A stretch of DNA of 64,000 nucleotides, from positions 1 through 64,000 of the forward strand of contig JBFMBK010000012.1 of the NCBI GenBank assembly GCA_040755295.1. Direction: 5' to 3'. Positions 1 through 8,447 of the stretch are shown here, one piece after another. The notes under the pieces were generated by a model. The model was given only the letters and a program-made list of their open reading frames with translations, did no database searches and was not told the DNA's origin. Each line of letters opens with the position of its first letter. Positions within the stretch are counted from its first letter, which is position 1. A program made the translations under genes and the position numbers. The DNA is from Bacillota bacterium. Its GTDB lineage: Bacteria > Bacillota > Desulfotomaculia > Desulfotomaculales > Ammonificaceae.

Positions 1-334
1 CGGTTACAATGGTTAACCCGTGAGCTAAGCAAGTGCCGGCGATAAAAACGTCGCGCGTCCCAATAACCATACCTTGCTGCCGGAGTCCTCTTTCTATATT
101 CGCGGCCATGCAGGCAGCCTCTTTATTGAACGGGACAACTGATAAAAAATCAACTAATTGCTGGGCGATATTTTTCCGCTTGCTGTACTGCTCCAAGCCG
201 AGCATCAGTTCGAAAACAGTTATGGAAGTTAACAGTCCTTCCCCGTTTTTAAGAACGTTGGCCAGGCAGCTTTTCTCAGGTTCGGCCCCTCGCAGGAAAC
301 CGATGACCACGCAAGTGTCTATGACAACCGCCAT
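1..334 (-). CDS. PIN-domain toxin (VapC-like), 3' end cut by window edge
   Basis: Reading the minus strand from ATG at 334 gives an open frame to the window edge (about 111 residues, no stop). It begins MAVVIDTCVVIGFLRGAEPE, the first acidic motif of PIN ribonucleases, and later has the stretch GTRDVFIAGTCLAHGLTIVT, which matches the distal PIN motif (D near the conserved [ST]xDxxIAA region). VapC-type PIN proteins are Mg-dependent RNases held inactive by a cognate antitoxin. Its start overlaps the end of the RHH gene by 16 bases, the normal antitoxin-toxin coupling. The C-terminal end lies outside the window. Confidence 0.85.
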   Translation of the reverse strand, partial: MAVVIDTCVVIGFLRGAEPEKSCLANVLKNGEGLLTSITVFELMLGLEQYSKRKNIAQQLVDFLSVVPFNKEAACMAANIERGLRQQGMVIGTRDVFIAGTCLAHGLTIVT

Positions 335-567
335 TTACGCCACACTTCCGTGATACTCTCTTCGACGGCAGCCACTTCGTTCTCAGTGATCGTGCCGGCC
401 AGCGAAAGGATTTCTTTTAACTCGCCGGCTTTCTTTTCTTCTTCCCGGACAAGGTAAAGATCAAGCGCCTCGTTTATCAATTGTGAGTAACCCCTCAGCC
501 CTCGACGTGCCGCAATGGCCAGCAGCTTTGCTCTTTTTTCATTGGGAAGTTCAATTGTCGTCCGCAT
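319..567 (-). CDS. Ribbon-helix-helix antitoxin (VapB-like)
   Basis: An 82-aa protein opening MRTTIELPNEKRAKLLAIAA, a typical RHH beta-strand plus helix (residues 1-45: DNA binding and dimerisation). It is followed by an acidic, charged tail (EEEKKAGELKEIL...) of the kind that wraps the toxin. The start is fixed by a perfect AGGAGGTGATC ribosome site directly upstream on the minus strand. It precedes and overlaps the PIN toxin. In such modules the antitoxin neutralises the toxin and represses the shared promoter, which would lie at about 568-640. Confidence 0.85.
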   Translation of the reverse strand: MRTTIELPNEKRAKLLAIAARRGLRGYSQLINEALDLYLVREEEKKAGELKEILSLAGTITENEVAAVEESITEVWRKWRLS

Positions 568-735
568 AAGATCACCTCCTGATTAATTTTAACATTTACG
601 TATTTGAATATCAATATGCACCTGGTGTACGGATGTAATGCTTTAAGTCCCAGGGGCGATAGGACCACAGTCCCGGGAAAAAATCGCCCTTCAGGCCCTG
701 AAAAAGATAAAACCTCAGCTTCATGTGCGCTCCTT

Positions 736-786
736 ACCCCCATGCGACAATATTGTCGAGCGTTGTCGTAGTACGTCGCAATGGGG
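736..786. promoter_or_regulatory. Operator-like nested inverted repeats
   Basis: A perfect 14-bp palindrome, CGACAATATTGTCG, occupies 745-758. Around it an outer imperfect inverted repeat pairs CCCCATGCGAC (738-748) with GTCGCAATGGGG (775-786, one extra base). The outer repeat runs into the ribosome site of the gene starting at 799. Position and symmetry suggest a repressor site or a translation-controlling hairpin. The binding protein is unknown. Confidence 0.5.
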
Positions 787-798
787 GAGGGAGACGGG

Positions 799-1491
799 GT
801 GTTGAATCAGAGGGCAAGGAAAAAGAAAGCGGTTCTGGTAATCTCGCTGGCGTTAACGCTGGCGCTCGTATACGGAAACGGCGCCGCGACGGCGGCGACG
901 AGCCCGGCGCATCTGAATATCATGCCCGCAATCATAAGCGGCGTGCAACCCGAAAACTGCGCCTACGGTAAGGCGGAACTCCCTCCTGACGACGTCGTGG
1001 TTTCCGAGATTAAGTATCTTGAAAAGAAACTGCCGGTTTTGGCGGGAATGACAATACCGGTGTATACCGTGGAAAAACGCTGTAACCTCCCGGGGCTCGG
1101 GATGTTGGCAGGTTGCACCCTTCCGGGGGAGAAATCGATATACCTCTTCGCTTCCTCCCGCTATACCAGCAAGACGGTGCGGGTGGAAAAGGGCGTTTCC
1201 CGTGTGGAGCGTTTTGCGCCGTACCTGGCGTCGTATACCATAGCCCACGAGTACGGACATATTCTTCGTTTTCAGTCGGTCAGCGACCAACAACTGCAGG
1301 AATACATCAAGTTCCGCGGCATCAAGACCGATGGCTCCGGGTGGGCCACCAACCCGGAGGAGGTTTTCGCCGAAGACTTCCGCTGGCTTTTCGGGAGTGA
1401 AAAGGCCCGGTACATCCAGTATATGTGCCGCAACAAACCTCCCGGAGAAAGAGAGAGAGAGTATATCCTCGACCTGTTGACGGAAGCGTAG
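799..1491 (+). CDS. Secreted putative zinc metallopeptidase (HEYGH)
   Basis: About 230 aa. The N-terminus has a basic stretch, a hydrophobic segment (VLVISLALTLALVYG) and an AxA site, so it looks exported. HEYGH near residue 150 is an HExxH zinc-binding motif, and NPEEVFAEDFRWLFG about 35 residues later offers the third (Glu) ligand, a gluzincin arrangement. Cysteines at CAYGK, CNLPG, CTLPG and MCRNK may form disulfides outside the cell. GTG 799 (or TTG 802) is preferred over ATG 781 because GGGAGGG lies 8 bases upstream of it and within the longer frame. I recognise no named family; the substrate is unknown. It is monocistronic behind the palindrome at 745-758. Confidence 0.65.
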   Translation: MLNQRARKKKAVLVISLALTLALVYGNGAATAATSPAHLNIMPAIISGVQPENCAYGKAELPPDDVVVSEIKYLEKKLPVLAGMTIPVYTVEKRCNLPGLGMLAGCTLPGEKSIYLFASSRYTSKTVRVEKGVSRVERFAPYLASYTIAHEYGHILRFQSVSDQQLQEYIKFRGIKTDGSGWATNPEEVFAEDFRWLFGSEKARYIQYMCRNKPPGEREREYILDLLTEA

Positions 1492-1593
1492 GAACAAATA
1501 GCGGACCTCATGGTACGGTGCAAGGCCCTTAGGTCCTCTAATGAAAAAAGGTGAACCATCCGTTGACGGCGGGGTCTTGCAGCGACCTTCTCA

Positions 1594-1623
1594 GCGCCCG
1601 GGCCTTTTATCAGGTCCGGGCGC
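1594..1623. terminator. GC-rich hairpin after the metallopeptidase gene
   Basis: GCGCCCGGGCC (1594-1604) pairs with GGTCCGGGCGC (1613-1623), 11 bp with one G-T pair and an 8-base loop. There is no T tract after it on either strand, so it is not a classical intrinsic terminator. It could be a processing or transcript-protecting hairpin. Confidence 0.4.
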
Positions 1624-2170
1624 GCCGGTAACAACGCTCCTGACCCATAATTTCACCTTCCGCCCGCTTAGCCAACAAAACAAGCATTTATTTCCTGAAT
1701 ACGTCAAACATACTCGATTTCGCAAATATATACCTGTGAAAACGCAGGAATTAAAAACAGCAGCGTCGAATAATATTGGCGCTCGGCGCCTCACAAACCA
1801 CACAGGGTTCAAAATCGCTATTTGTCTATGAGTAAAGAAAATTGTCATATATAACCGCTCAAAAACGGGATATAAAGGTGTAAATAATATTTAAAGGAAA
1901 GGTGTAAACGGGGTTTTAGAATAGATCCAACCGGGTTGGCGTTGGATTGGAAAGATGGGCGGTTATTACACTCCTTCCTGTAGTTTCATATGAAAACGTT
2001 ACATAATGGAATACAATCTTAGATTCCAGTTATATATTCAGGTTCAGCAGGAAAAAAGTATTAATTGTAGAAGTAGAACTAAGACCTCCAGAACAATATC
2101 GAGGTTGGCGAGTGAATATTGATTTTATTTAATTGTCCAATGCCGCCAAACGGGTTAAGAGGCTTCCGAA

Positions 2171-2209
2171 GACTAATACTTGAGTATTACATGTCCTCAA
2201 GTATTAGTC
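2171..2209. repeat. Perfect 14-bp inverted repeat
   Basis: GACTAATACTTGAG (2171-2184) and CTCAAGTATTAGTC (2196-2209) are exact reverse complements separated by 11 bases. The left arm also contains an overlapping smaller palindrome, TAATACT-TG-AGTATTA (2174-2189), so two alternative folds or two operator half-site pairs are possible. It lies about 350 bp upstream of tadE with no gene nearby. Confidence 0.7.
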
Positions 2210-2351
2210 ACAAGTTTTACCGGACCGAAGATTTTATTTGGATGCAAAGGTCGCGGAAAGTTAAGAATTTAAGGTTTCAAGCCGAGATAAAAATATGAAC
2301 GTTCGCTCCGGGTCGACCGACAAACGCTTTTTTTTCATCTTAATATTTCTG

Positions 2352-2385
<34 letters not shown>

Positions 2386-2555
2386 TTTTTGGTTCCGGCT
2401 TGTCCGGGTGATAGGGAAAAGGTCTGTATTAATTTTATCGGTCGTTGGTTGACTGAGGTAACGACTTATAAAAGCCTGAACTCAGAGCGCTTGGTCTGTT
2501 ATCGGAATAGTAAACGAAACAAGGCAAATAGACGAAACGGGACAGTGAGGCTCTA

Positions 2556-3005
2556 ATGGTAAAAAACAAAAAGGACAGCGGTCAGGCCCTGGTTGAGTTC
2601 GCCCTTGTGGTCCCGTTGCTTTTGTTGGTCATATTTGGGACCATCGAGTTTGGGCGGATCTACCATGCGCAGCTTACAGTCGCCAGCGCCGCGCGGGAAG
2701 GCGCCAGAAAAGCGGCGGTGACAAGCGACACAAACGAAATAGAGACGGCAATTGAGAATGCCGCTGCCACATTGAATATCACGACCGTTACAAGTAACAG
2801 TAGTATTACGACTTACCCTACGGTTTGTCCATCTTCTGGACAACTATTTTATTATATTGTTTATCCTGACGGTTCCCGACAAATAAGCCATCCTGTCGAG
2901 GTTTACATAAGAGGCAGGGTTGATGTAATGGTGCCGATTATCAGCAACCTTATCGGCACACCGAAACCGCTGTCGTCCCAGGCAGAGATGATGGTGGAAT
3001 ATTAG
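2556..3005 (+). CDS. tadE: TadE-like pilus pseudopilin
   Basis: 149 aa. KKDSGQALVEFALVVPLLLL is a type IVb prepilin-like N-terminus: cleavage after Gly, Glu at +5, then one membrane helix (residues about 11-33). The following IEFGRIYHAQLTVASAAREGAR is the TadE signature. TadE pseudopilins are processed by prepilin peptidase and take part in assembling Flp pili at the membrane. First gene of the tad operon; GTGAGG lies a few bases before the ATG. The next gene follows after 28 bp. Confidence 0.88.
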   Translation: MVKNKKDSGQALVEFALVVPLLLLVIFGTIEFGRIYHAQLTVASAAREGARKAAVTSDTNEIETAIENAAATLNITTVTSNSSITTYPTVCPSSGQLFYYIVYPDGSRQISHPVEVYIRGRVDVMVPIISNLIGTPKPLSSQAEMMVEY

Positions 3006-3033
3006 ACCGGTATAAGCCGAAAGGGGAATTGAT

Positions 3034-4059
3034 ATGGGACTTTTTCGAAAACTGGGTCCTGGGGATAAAGGCACGACACTGGTGCTTGTAGCCCTAATGC
3101 TGGTGGTCCTCATTGGTTTCATGGCCCTGGTAGTGGACATGGGCGCGCTTTCGGCGAATAAGCGCAAGCTGGTGGCGGCGGCGGACGCGGCCGCGCTCGC
3201 CGGCGCTCAGACATACGCGAACGGTATTTTAAGCGGTACCGATCCGCATGACACTACATTAGTAAATTCAGTTTATGATTTTGCTCGTAACTATGCAATC
3301 AATAACGGAGCCGACCCTAATAAAATCGAAATTGCGGTTGACGAATATAACTATAAGATTACTGTGGATTTATCTGGGGAATACGACCTTCATTTCGCGC
3401 CGGTGCTCGGTGTGGATAAAGGAACGCGTGCGGCACATGCTGAGGCCATAACAGGCCCGGTTGGTTCATCTCCGGGTGCAACGCCGGTCTTTATCGAGGA
3501 CCCTGGCCCTGGAAACGTTCCCAAGCCGGGAGACACGTTTGTACTTAAAGATGCTGCTCCGAGTCCTCAATTTGGTTCGGGGTCATTCGGTTGCTTAACC
3601 TTCTCTGGTAATCAGGATAAAGACGAGTATGAAACACGGCTTAAATTTGGTTATGACGGTACCGTATGCGCTGGAACGTATATAGCTACGCTTAACGGAA
3701 ATAACACTAATCAAACCACCGATGCTATAAAAACGGACCCACAGGATGGGCATAATGCACGTTTTGAACGCTGTACGGGAGGCAGCAATTGTAAATGGGA
3801 CAATCACGAATCGGGTTGTCCTCGGGTAGTCATTGTGCCGGTATGCGACATAAGCTGTTATCAGCCTAATGATAAAAAAGTATATGTGGTAGGATTTGCA
3901 ACCTTTTTTATTGATAGTTATACGCCGCCGTCAGGTCATGGTCATGCTTCGGGTCAATGCAGCATATATGCCTCATTCATGAATTCCTTGGCGGTTGGGC
4001 AGGTCGGTGGCCCGGGCACTCCCGACTTCGGTACCTGGGCCGTTAACCTTATTGAATAA
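3034..4059 (+). CDS. TadG-like Flp pilus assembly protein
   Basis: 341 aa. A short cytoplasmic N-terminus (GDKGTTLVLVALMLVVLIG) leads into one membrane helix and then ALVVDMGALSANKRKLVAAADAAALAGAQ, the putative Flp-pilus TadG N-terminal domain. The outer part (about 130-341) is low in recognised motifs but has many cysteines (CLTF, VCAGTY, RCTGGSNCKW, SGCPR, VCDISCYQ), suggesting disulfides. The C-terminal half has a lower GC content than the neighbouring genes. Unlike Gram-negative TadG it has no obvious VWA domain; a separate VWA protein closes this operon. Confidence 0.82.
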   Translation: MGLFRKLGPGDKGTTLVLVALMLVVLIGFMALVVDMGALSANKRKLVAAADAAALAGAQTYANGILSGTDPHDTTLVNSVYDFARNYAINNGADPNKIEIAVDEYNYKITVDLSGEYDLHFAPVLGVDKGTRAAHAEAITGPVGSSPGATPVFIEDPGPGNVPKPGDTFVLKDAAPSPQFGSGSFGCLTFSGNQDKDEYETRLKFGYDGTVCAGTYIATLNGNNTNQTTDAIKTDPQDGHNARFERCTGGSNCKWDNHESGCPRVVIVPVCDISCYQPNDKKVYVVGFATFFIDSYTPPSGHGHASGQCSIYASFMNSLAVGQVGGPGTPDFGTWAVNLIE

Positions 4060-4130
4060 GTTTTATAACGTAGTATCGGGTTTTTACAAGTCAACTGATT
4101 CGGCATTACGAAAACAGGAGGTAACACGCG

Positions 4131-4808
4131 TTGAAGCTGAACAACTGGACGATCTTCATCATTGCGCTGCTTCTTGCCGCCGGGGCGGCGGGCTACACGT
4201 ACTACTACATCTCCCATTCGCAACCGAAACAGGAAACCATGGTTCCGGTTCTGACCGTGGTTAAGGAGATACCTTACAACACGGTGGTAACCCCGGAGAT
4301 GGTCACCGTGATCCGGATCCCGCAGCAGTACGCCCACCCCCAGGCCCTGCGCGCGCCGGCAGATGCGGCGGGGAAGATCACCAAGGTGGTGCTGCTCAAG
4401 GACGAAATAATCCTCAGTAATAAGATAGCGGTCAAAGAACAGCCGAACCGTTTCTCATACAAGGTCCCGCCCAAGCAGCGGGCCATAACCCTGGCGGTCA
4501 GTGAGATAACCGGCGTGGCCGGTTTCCCGACTGTGGGGGACAGGCTTGACATCCTTCTGACTAAAGAGAATGATAACGGCACGCAGACCTCGACCATGCT
4601 GCAGAATAAGGAGGTCCTGGCTACGGGCGCCGTATCCATCTCGCAGGAAGACGGGACGCAGCGGCTGGTTCCGAGCGTTACCCTTATGGCGACGCCGTTG
4701 GAGGCCGAGAACCTGACGCTTGCGGAATCGACCGGAAAAATGAAGTTCACCCTGCGTTCACCGGTGGATAAGGAAATTGTGACTCTTGCGCCGGTGTCTT
4801 CAAAATAA
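4131..4808 (+). CDS. cpaB: CpaB/RcpC-like pilus protein with SAF domain
   Basis: 225 aa. One N-terminal membrane helix (WTIFIIALLLAAGAAGYTYY) is followed by an SAF domain (VPVLTVVKEIPYNTVVTPEMV..., about 40-100) and an RcpC/CpaB domain with the typical AITLAVSEITGVAGFPTVGDRLDIL. In diderms CpaB works with the secretin; here it must act at the membrane or wall, since no secretin gene is present. The start is TTG 4131, decided by AGGAGGT 8 bases upstream. Confidence 0.88.
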   Translation: MKLNNWTIFIIALLLAAGAAGYTYYYISHSQPKQETMVPVLTVVKEIPYNTVVTPEMVTVIRIPQQYAHPQALRAPADAAGKITKVVLLKDEIILSNKIAVKEQPNRFSYKVPPKQRAITLAVSEITGVAGFPTVGDRLDILLTKENDNGTQTSTMLQNKEVLATGAVSISQEDGTQRLVPSVTLMATPLEAENLTLAESTGKMKFTLRSPVDKEIVTLAPVSSK

Positions 4809-4829
4809 AGCAACCACTGGAGGGGTTAT

Positions 4830-6044
4830 ATGTATCCCATTAAGGTATTTCTAATATATCCGGACGTTGAGGCTACGAACGCCGTTGTGGAGATGCTTTC
4901 CAACATAGAGGACATCGAAATCGTCGGTGACGCCAACAACAAGGAAAGCGCCTTCTACATGCTGGCAGAACTGCTGCCGAACGTGGTCCTGATTGACGAT
5001 CAAATTCAGGAGGGGCCTTATACTCTTACGGAAGAAATCACCCAGCGGTTTGTGAATATGAGCGTCGTTGTAATGAGCGGCGAACCGCTTCAGGAGTCGC
5101 TGCGAAAGGCGCTCAAGGTGGGCGCCAGGGATGTGCTCGGCAAGCCGGTCGAGGCGGCGGCGCTGGCCGAGGCGATTTATGCCGCCTACGACTACCAGAA
5201 AAAACGGAACGTTGCCATGCCCGCGCCCTGGGCAGGGGATGAACCGGGCAGGCACAAGGCAAAAGTGATAACCGTGTTCAGCACCAAAGGAGGAGTCGGT
5301 AAAACAACCGTTGCGGTAAACCTGGCGGTCACACTGGCAAAGCAGTTTGAAAAGAGGACCGTATTGTGGGACCTCGACCTGCATCACGGTGTGGTTGCGG
5401 TGGCGACGAACATCGTCCAGCGGCGGCACTTTACCGACCTTCTTAACGATATCCAGTACCTCGATGAGGACCTCTGGGAAAGCTATCTCGAACAGCACGA
5501 GTCCGGCCTGATGGTCCTTCCCGCGCCGTTTACCCCCGAATTCGCCGAGTTTCTTACCGCCGAGCACGCGGAAAAAATACTGTCGGTGGCCAGGAAAAGG
5601 TGGGATTACATAATCGTCGACGCGCCTTCCGTTTTCCTGGAACCGGTGGTGGAGGTGCTGAAGCAGTCCGACCTTATCCTGCTTGTCGGTTCCCTGGACC
5701 TCGGCGCGATAAAGAACCTCAAGGCCTGTATGATGGTAATGGATAAACTGAATTTTTCCCGCGCCCGGATGAGGCTCGTCGTGAACCGGGTAGGGGTGGA
5801 TTTCGGCGTGTACCTCAAGGACATAGAATCGACCTTAAGACTGCCGGTATTTGCCACCATTCCGTCGGACGCGAAGAATGTTCTCACCGGTTTGAACCTT
5901 GGGATTCCTGCGGCTTTCCGTTTTCCCGAATCCGAATTCGGACGCAGTATTCAAATAATGGCCGAGGCTATCGTCAGGGAAGACAAGGCGGAAAAACCTG
6001 CGGGGAAAAAGGGTCTGAAAGAATCTCTTTTCAACCGGAGGTAA
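4830..6044 (+). CDS. cpaE: CpaE/TadZ pilus-localising ATPase with receiver-like domain
   Basis: 404 aa. Residues 1-125 form a receiver-like domain with acidic VVLIDDQ; residues about 148-390 are a ParA/MinD-type ATPase with the deviant Walker A motif STKGGVGKTTVAVNLA and the downstream DAPSVF strand. TadZ/CpaE proteins place the Tad secretion machine in the cell and bind TadA. The gene sits 21 bp after cpaB with a GGAGGGG ribosome site and 6 bp before tadA. Confidence 0.9.
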   Translation: MYPIKVFLIYPDVEATNAVVEMLSNIEDIEIVGDANNKESAFYMLAELLPNVVLIDDQIQEGPYTLTEEITQRFVNMSVVVMSGEPLQESLRKALKVGARDVLGKPVEAAALAEAIYAAYDYQKKRNVAMPAPWAGDEPGRHKAKVITVFSTKGGVGKTTVAVNLAVTLAKQFEKRTVLWDLDLHHGVVAVATNIVQRRHFTDLLNDIQYLDEDLWESYLEQHESGLMVLPAPFTPEFAEFLTAEHAEKILSVARKRWDYIIVDAPSVFLEPVVEVLKQSDLILLVGSLDLGAIKNLKACMMVMDKLNFSRARMRLVVNRVGVDFGVYLKDIESTLRLPVFATIPSDAKNVLTGLNLGIPAAFRFPESEFGRSIQIMAEAIVREDKAEKPAGKKGLKESLFNRR

Positions 6045-6050
6045 CAAGCG

Positions 6051-7433
6051 ATGAACAATAAAAATATGAGGATAAAAGCGGGCCCTTTGTACGAACTGGG
6101 GAAAAACCTGGTTAACAATAAGGCCGCTTCCGAAATTAATCAACAGGTTATCGAGAAACAGGACTATATCGAACATCTGCGGGACAGAACGTTCCAGGTG
6201 ACCATCGACCAGATGGAAGAGAATGCGGTTATCGACCGTTTTTCCGAAAAAGACAAAACCCGTGTCAGGGGGGCCGTCGGGGAAATACTGCAACAGCTTA
6301 TGGCGGACGAGGGAAAGCTGATCAGCCGGACCGACCGGGAAAGCATCATCAACAGCGTGACGGACGAAATAACCGGGTATGGCCCGATAGACTCCCTGGT
6401 GCACGATCCCAGCGTTATTGAAATAATGGTGAACGGCCCGAAAAAGGTATATATAGAAAGACGCGGGCAAATGATCAGGACCAACATCAGCTTTAAGGAT
6501 GACGCGCATATACGCCACACCATCGAGAAAATTATCAGCCCGCTGGGCAGGCGGCTCGACGAGACGTCGCCCATGGTCGACGCCCGTTTGCCGGACGGTT
6601 CGCGGGTGAACGCCATTATTCCCCCGTTATCCGTAAAAGGTCCCACGCTGACGATCCGGAAATTCTCCAGGGATCCCTATACGATAGAAGACTTGATTTC
6701 CTTCGGTTCGCTTACAACCGAGATGGCCATGTTCCTCAAGGCGTGTGTGCAGGGACGGTTGAATATCCTGGTGTCGGGCGGCACCAGTTCCGGCAAGACG
6801 ACCACGCTGAATGTGCTCTCTTCATTTATCCCCGAGAACGAAAGGATTATCACCATTGAGGATGCCGCGGAACTGCAGCTCCAGCAGGAACATGTCGTTT
6901 CTTTGGAATCGAGACCTTCCAACATCGAGGGAAAGGGCCGGGTTGCGATCAGGGATCTTGTTATCAACTCGCTGCGGATGCGCCCCGACCGGATCGTTGT
7001 GGGAGAGGTGCGCGGCGGCGAGGCGCTCGACATGCTGCAGGCTATGAACACCGGACACGACGGTTCGCTGACCACCGGCCATGCCAACAGCCCGCGGGAC
7101 ATGCTTTTCCGGATTGAGACGATGGTGCTGATGGCGGGTATCGAGTTTCCCGTAAAGGCTGTCAGGGAGCAAATCGCGAGCGCCGTAAACCTTATCGTTC
7201 ACCAGGAGCGTTTCCGGGACGGCACCCGCAAGATTACCAATATTACTGAAATCACCGGGATGGAAGGCGACACCGTCAGCCTGCAGGATATCTTTGTGTT
7301 CGAATCGAGAGGCGTGGATGAAAAGGGACGGATTACCGGGCGCCATGTCGCGTCGCGTGTTGTGCCGAGGTTCATAGATAAGATCGAAGCGGCAGGTATT
7401 AACCTCCCGCCCCAAATCTTCCGCCGTTCTTGA
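6051..7433 (+). CDS. tadA: TadA/CpaF pilus assembly ATPase
   Basis: 460 aa, the normal length for this type II/IV secretion ATPase family. Visible motifs: Walker A SGGTSSGKTTTLN, Asp box ITIEDAAELQ, Walker B DRIVVGEVRGGEALDMLQAM, and the His box GHDGSLTTGHANS. It powers polymerisation of the Flp pilin from the cytoplasmic face of TadB/TadC. GGAGGT 8 bases upstream fixes the ATG. Confidence 0.95.
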   Translation: MNNKNMRIKAGPLYELGKNLVNNKAASEINQQVIEKQDYIEHLRDRTFQVTIDQMEENAVIDRFSEKDKTRVRGAVGEILQQLMADEGKLISRTDRESIINSVTDEITGYGPIDSLVHDPSVIEIMVNGPKKVYIERRGQMIRTNISFKDDAHIRHTIEKIISPLGRRLDETSPMVDARLPDGSRVNAIIPPLSVKGPTLTIRKFSRDPYTIEDLISFGSLTTEMAMFLKACVQGRLNILVSGGTSSGKTTTLNVLSSFIPENERIITIEDAAELQLQQEHVVSLESRPSNIEGKGRVAIRDLVINSLRMRPDRIVVGEVRGGEALDMLQAMNTGHDGSLTTGHANSPRDMLFRIETMVLMAGIEFPVKAVREQIASAVNLIVHQERFRDGTRKITNITEITGMEGDTVSLQDIFVFESRGVDEKGRITGRHVASRVVPRFIDKIEAAGINLPPQIFRRS

Positions 7434-7447
7434 TGGAGGTGTATTGA

Positions 7448-8434
7448 ATGAGTGTTATCCTGCTGCTGGTTCTTATCTTCACCACCACATTCGCGCTCGC
7501 CCTGGCCGTGTTAAGCCTGGCCGTGCGCAAACGAATCATGGTTGCCGAAAGACTGCGCACACTGGAAGAAACCATGGTCCGCAGGGACGAAGGGGAAGAG
7601 GCGGCGGGCGTTCTGATCAGAAGGGCGCCGAAGGCCGTCCCGTACCTGGCTGCGTACATGGCCTGGCTGGAGCGGAAATTGGAGAACGCCCGTCTGCTGT
7701 ACCGTCCTTACGAGTTCTTCTTGCTTTCCCTGGGGACGGCCCTCATGGCCGCGTTGCTCCTGTTTTGCGCTGTACGATACAGCTTCGGGGTGATGGGATG
7801 GGGTAATAAAGAGTTTGTTGTTTTACTGCTGTTGGGAATGGTGGCGGGCTTCGCGTTCCCCCATTCATATCTTTCCTTCAGGGAAAGCCGGCAGCGACAT
7901 CTTCTAAACGGCCAGATCGGGGACATGGTTATGCTGCTGGCTAATTATCTCCGGGCCGGACACGCGTTCACCAAAGCCATGGAGTTTATCAGCCGGGAAG
8001 CTCCTTCCCCGCTGGCGGACGAGCTGAGGAGGTTTACCAGGGACACCGTTCTCGGAAGGGGTACGGAGGAGGCTCTGACCGCTCTGGAGAAAAGAACGGG
8101 CGACAAGGACCTGTCGATGGTTATAACGGCAATCCGCATCCAGCACGAGGTGGGAGGAAATTTAGCCGAGGTTTTGGATAACATATTCGGAACCATAAGG
8201 GAAAGGATACGTTTGAGGGGAGAGGCCAGGACACTCACGGCTCAGGGACGCCTTACCGCCGTGATAATAGGCGCGCTGCCCGTGGCCGTCGGCATTGTTA
8301 TATTCATGATGCAGCCGACCCTTATCCGTGTACTTTTTACAACTGTTGAAGGACGCGTAATGCTTTTGATGGCTGTAGCGGCGGAGATCGTAGGAATTAT
8401 AGTCATACGGAGAATAATCGACGTCGAGGTTTAG
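7448..8434 (+). CDS. tadB: TadB inner-membrane pilus platform protein
   Basis: 328 aa with a T2SSF (GspF-type) domain. There is an N-terminal helix (about 1-22), two central helices near 95-140, the conserved cytoplasmic LANYLRAGHAFTKAMEFISRE segment and a C-terminal helical hairpin (VIIGALPVAVGIVIFMM...). It forms the membrane platform with TadC for TadA-driven pilus assembly. It lies 14 bp after tadA and 13 bp before tadC. Confidence 0.9.
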   Translation: MSVILLLVLIFTTTFALALAVLSLAVRKRIMVAERLRTLEETMVRRDEGEEAAGVLIRRAPKAVPYLAAYMAWLERKLENARLLYRPYEFFLLSLGTALMAALLLFCAVRYSFGVMGWGNKEFVVLLLLGMVAGFAFPHSYLSFRESRQRHLLNGQIGDMVMLLANYLRAGHAFTKAMEFISREAPSPLADELRRFTRDTVLGRGTEEALTALEKRTGDKDLSMVITAIRIQHEVGGNLAEVLDNIFGTIRERIRLRGEARTLTAQGRLTAVIIGALPVAVGIVIFMMQPTLIRVLFTTVEGRVMLLMAVAAEIVGIIVIRRIIDVEV

Positions 8435-8447
8435 GGGGCGGTAGGGT

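Noticed and set aside
1-353. 106-codon plus-strand frame at the left edge
   Set aside because: It is the complement of the PIN toxin gene, whose motifs and overlap with the antitoxin are convincing.
853-1497. 214-codon minus-strand frame opposite the metallopeptidase gene
   Set aside because: The plus-strand protein has a signal peptide, HEYGH and a ribosome site; the antisense product has none of these.
2391-2555. c-di-GMP riboswitch before the tad operon
   Set aside because: Expected because such pili are often under c-di-GMP control, but the conserved core sequences are not visible here.
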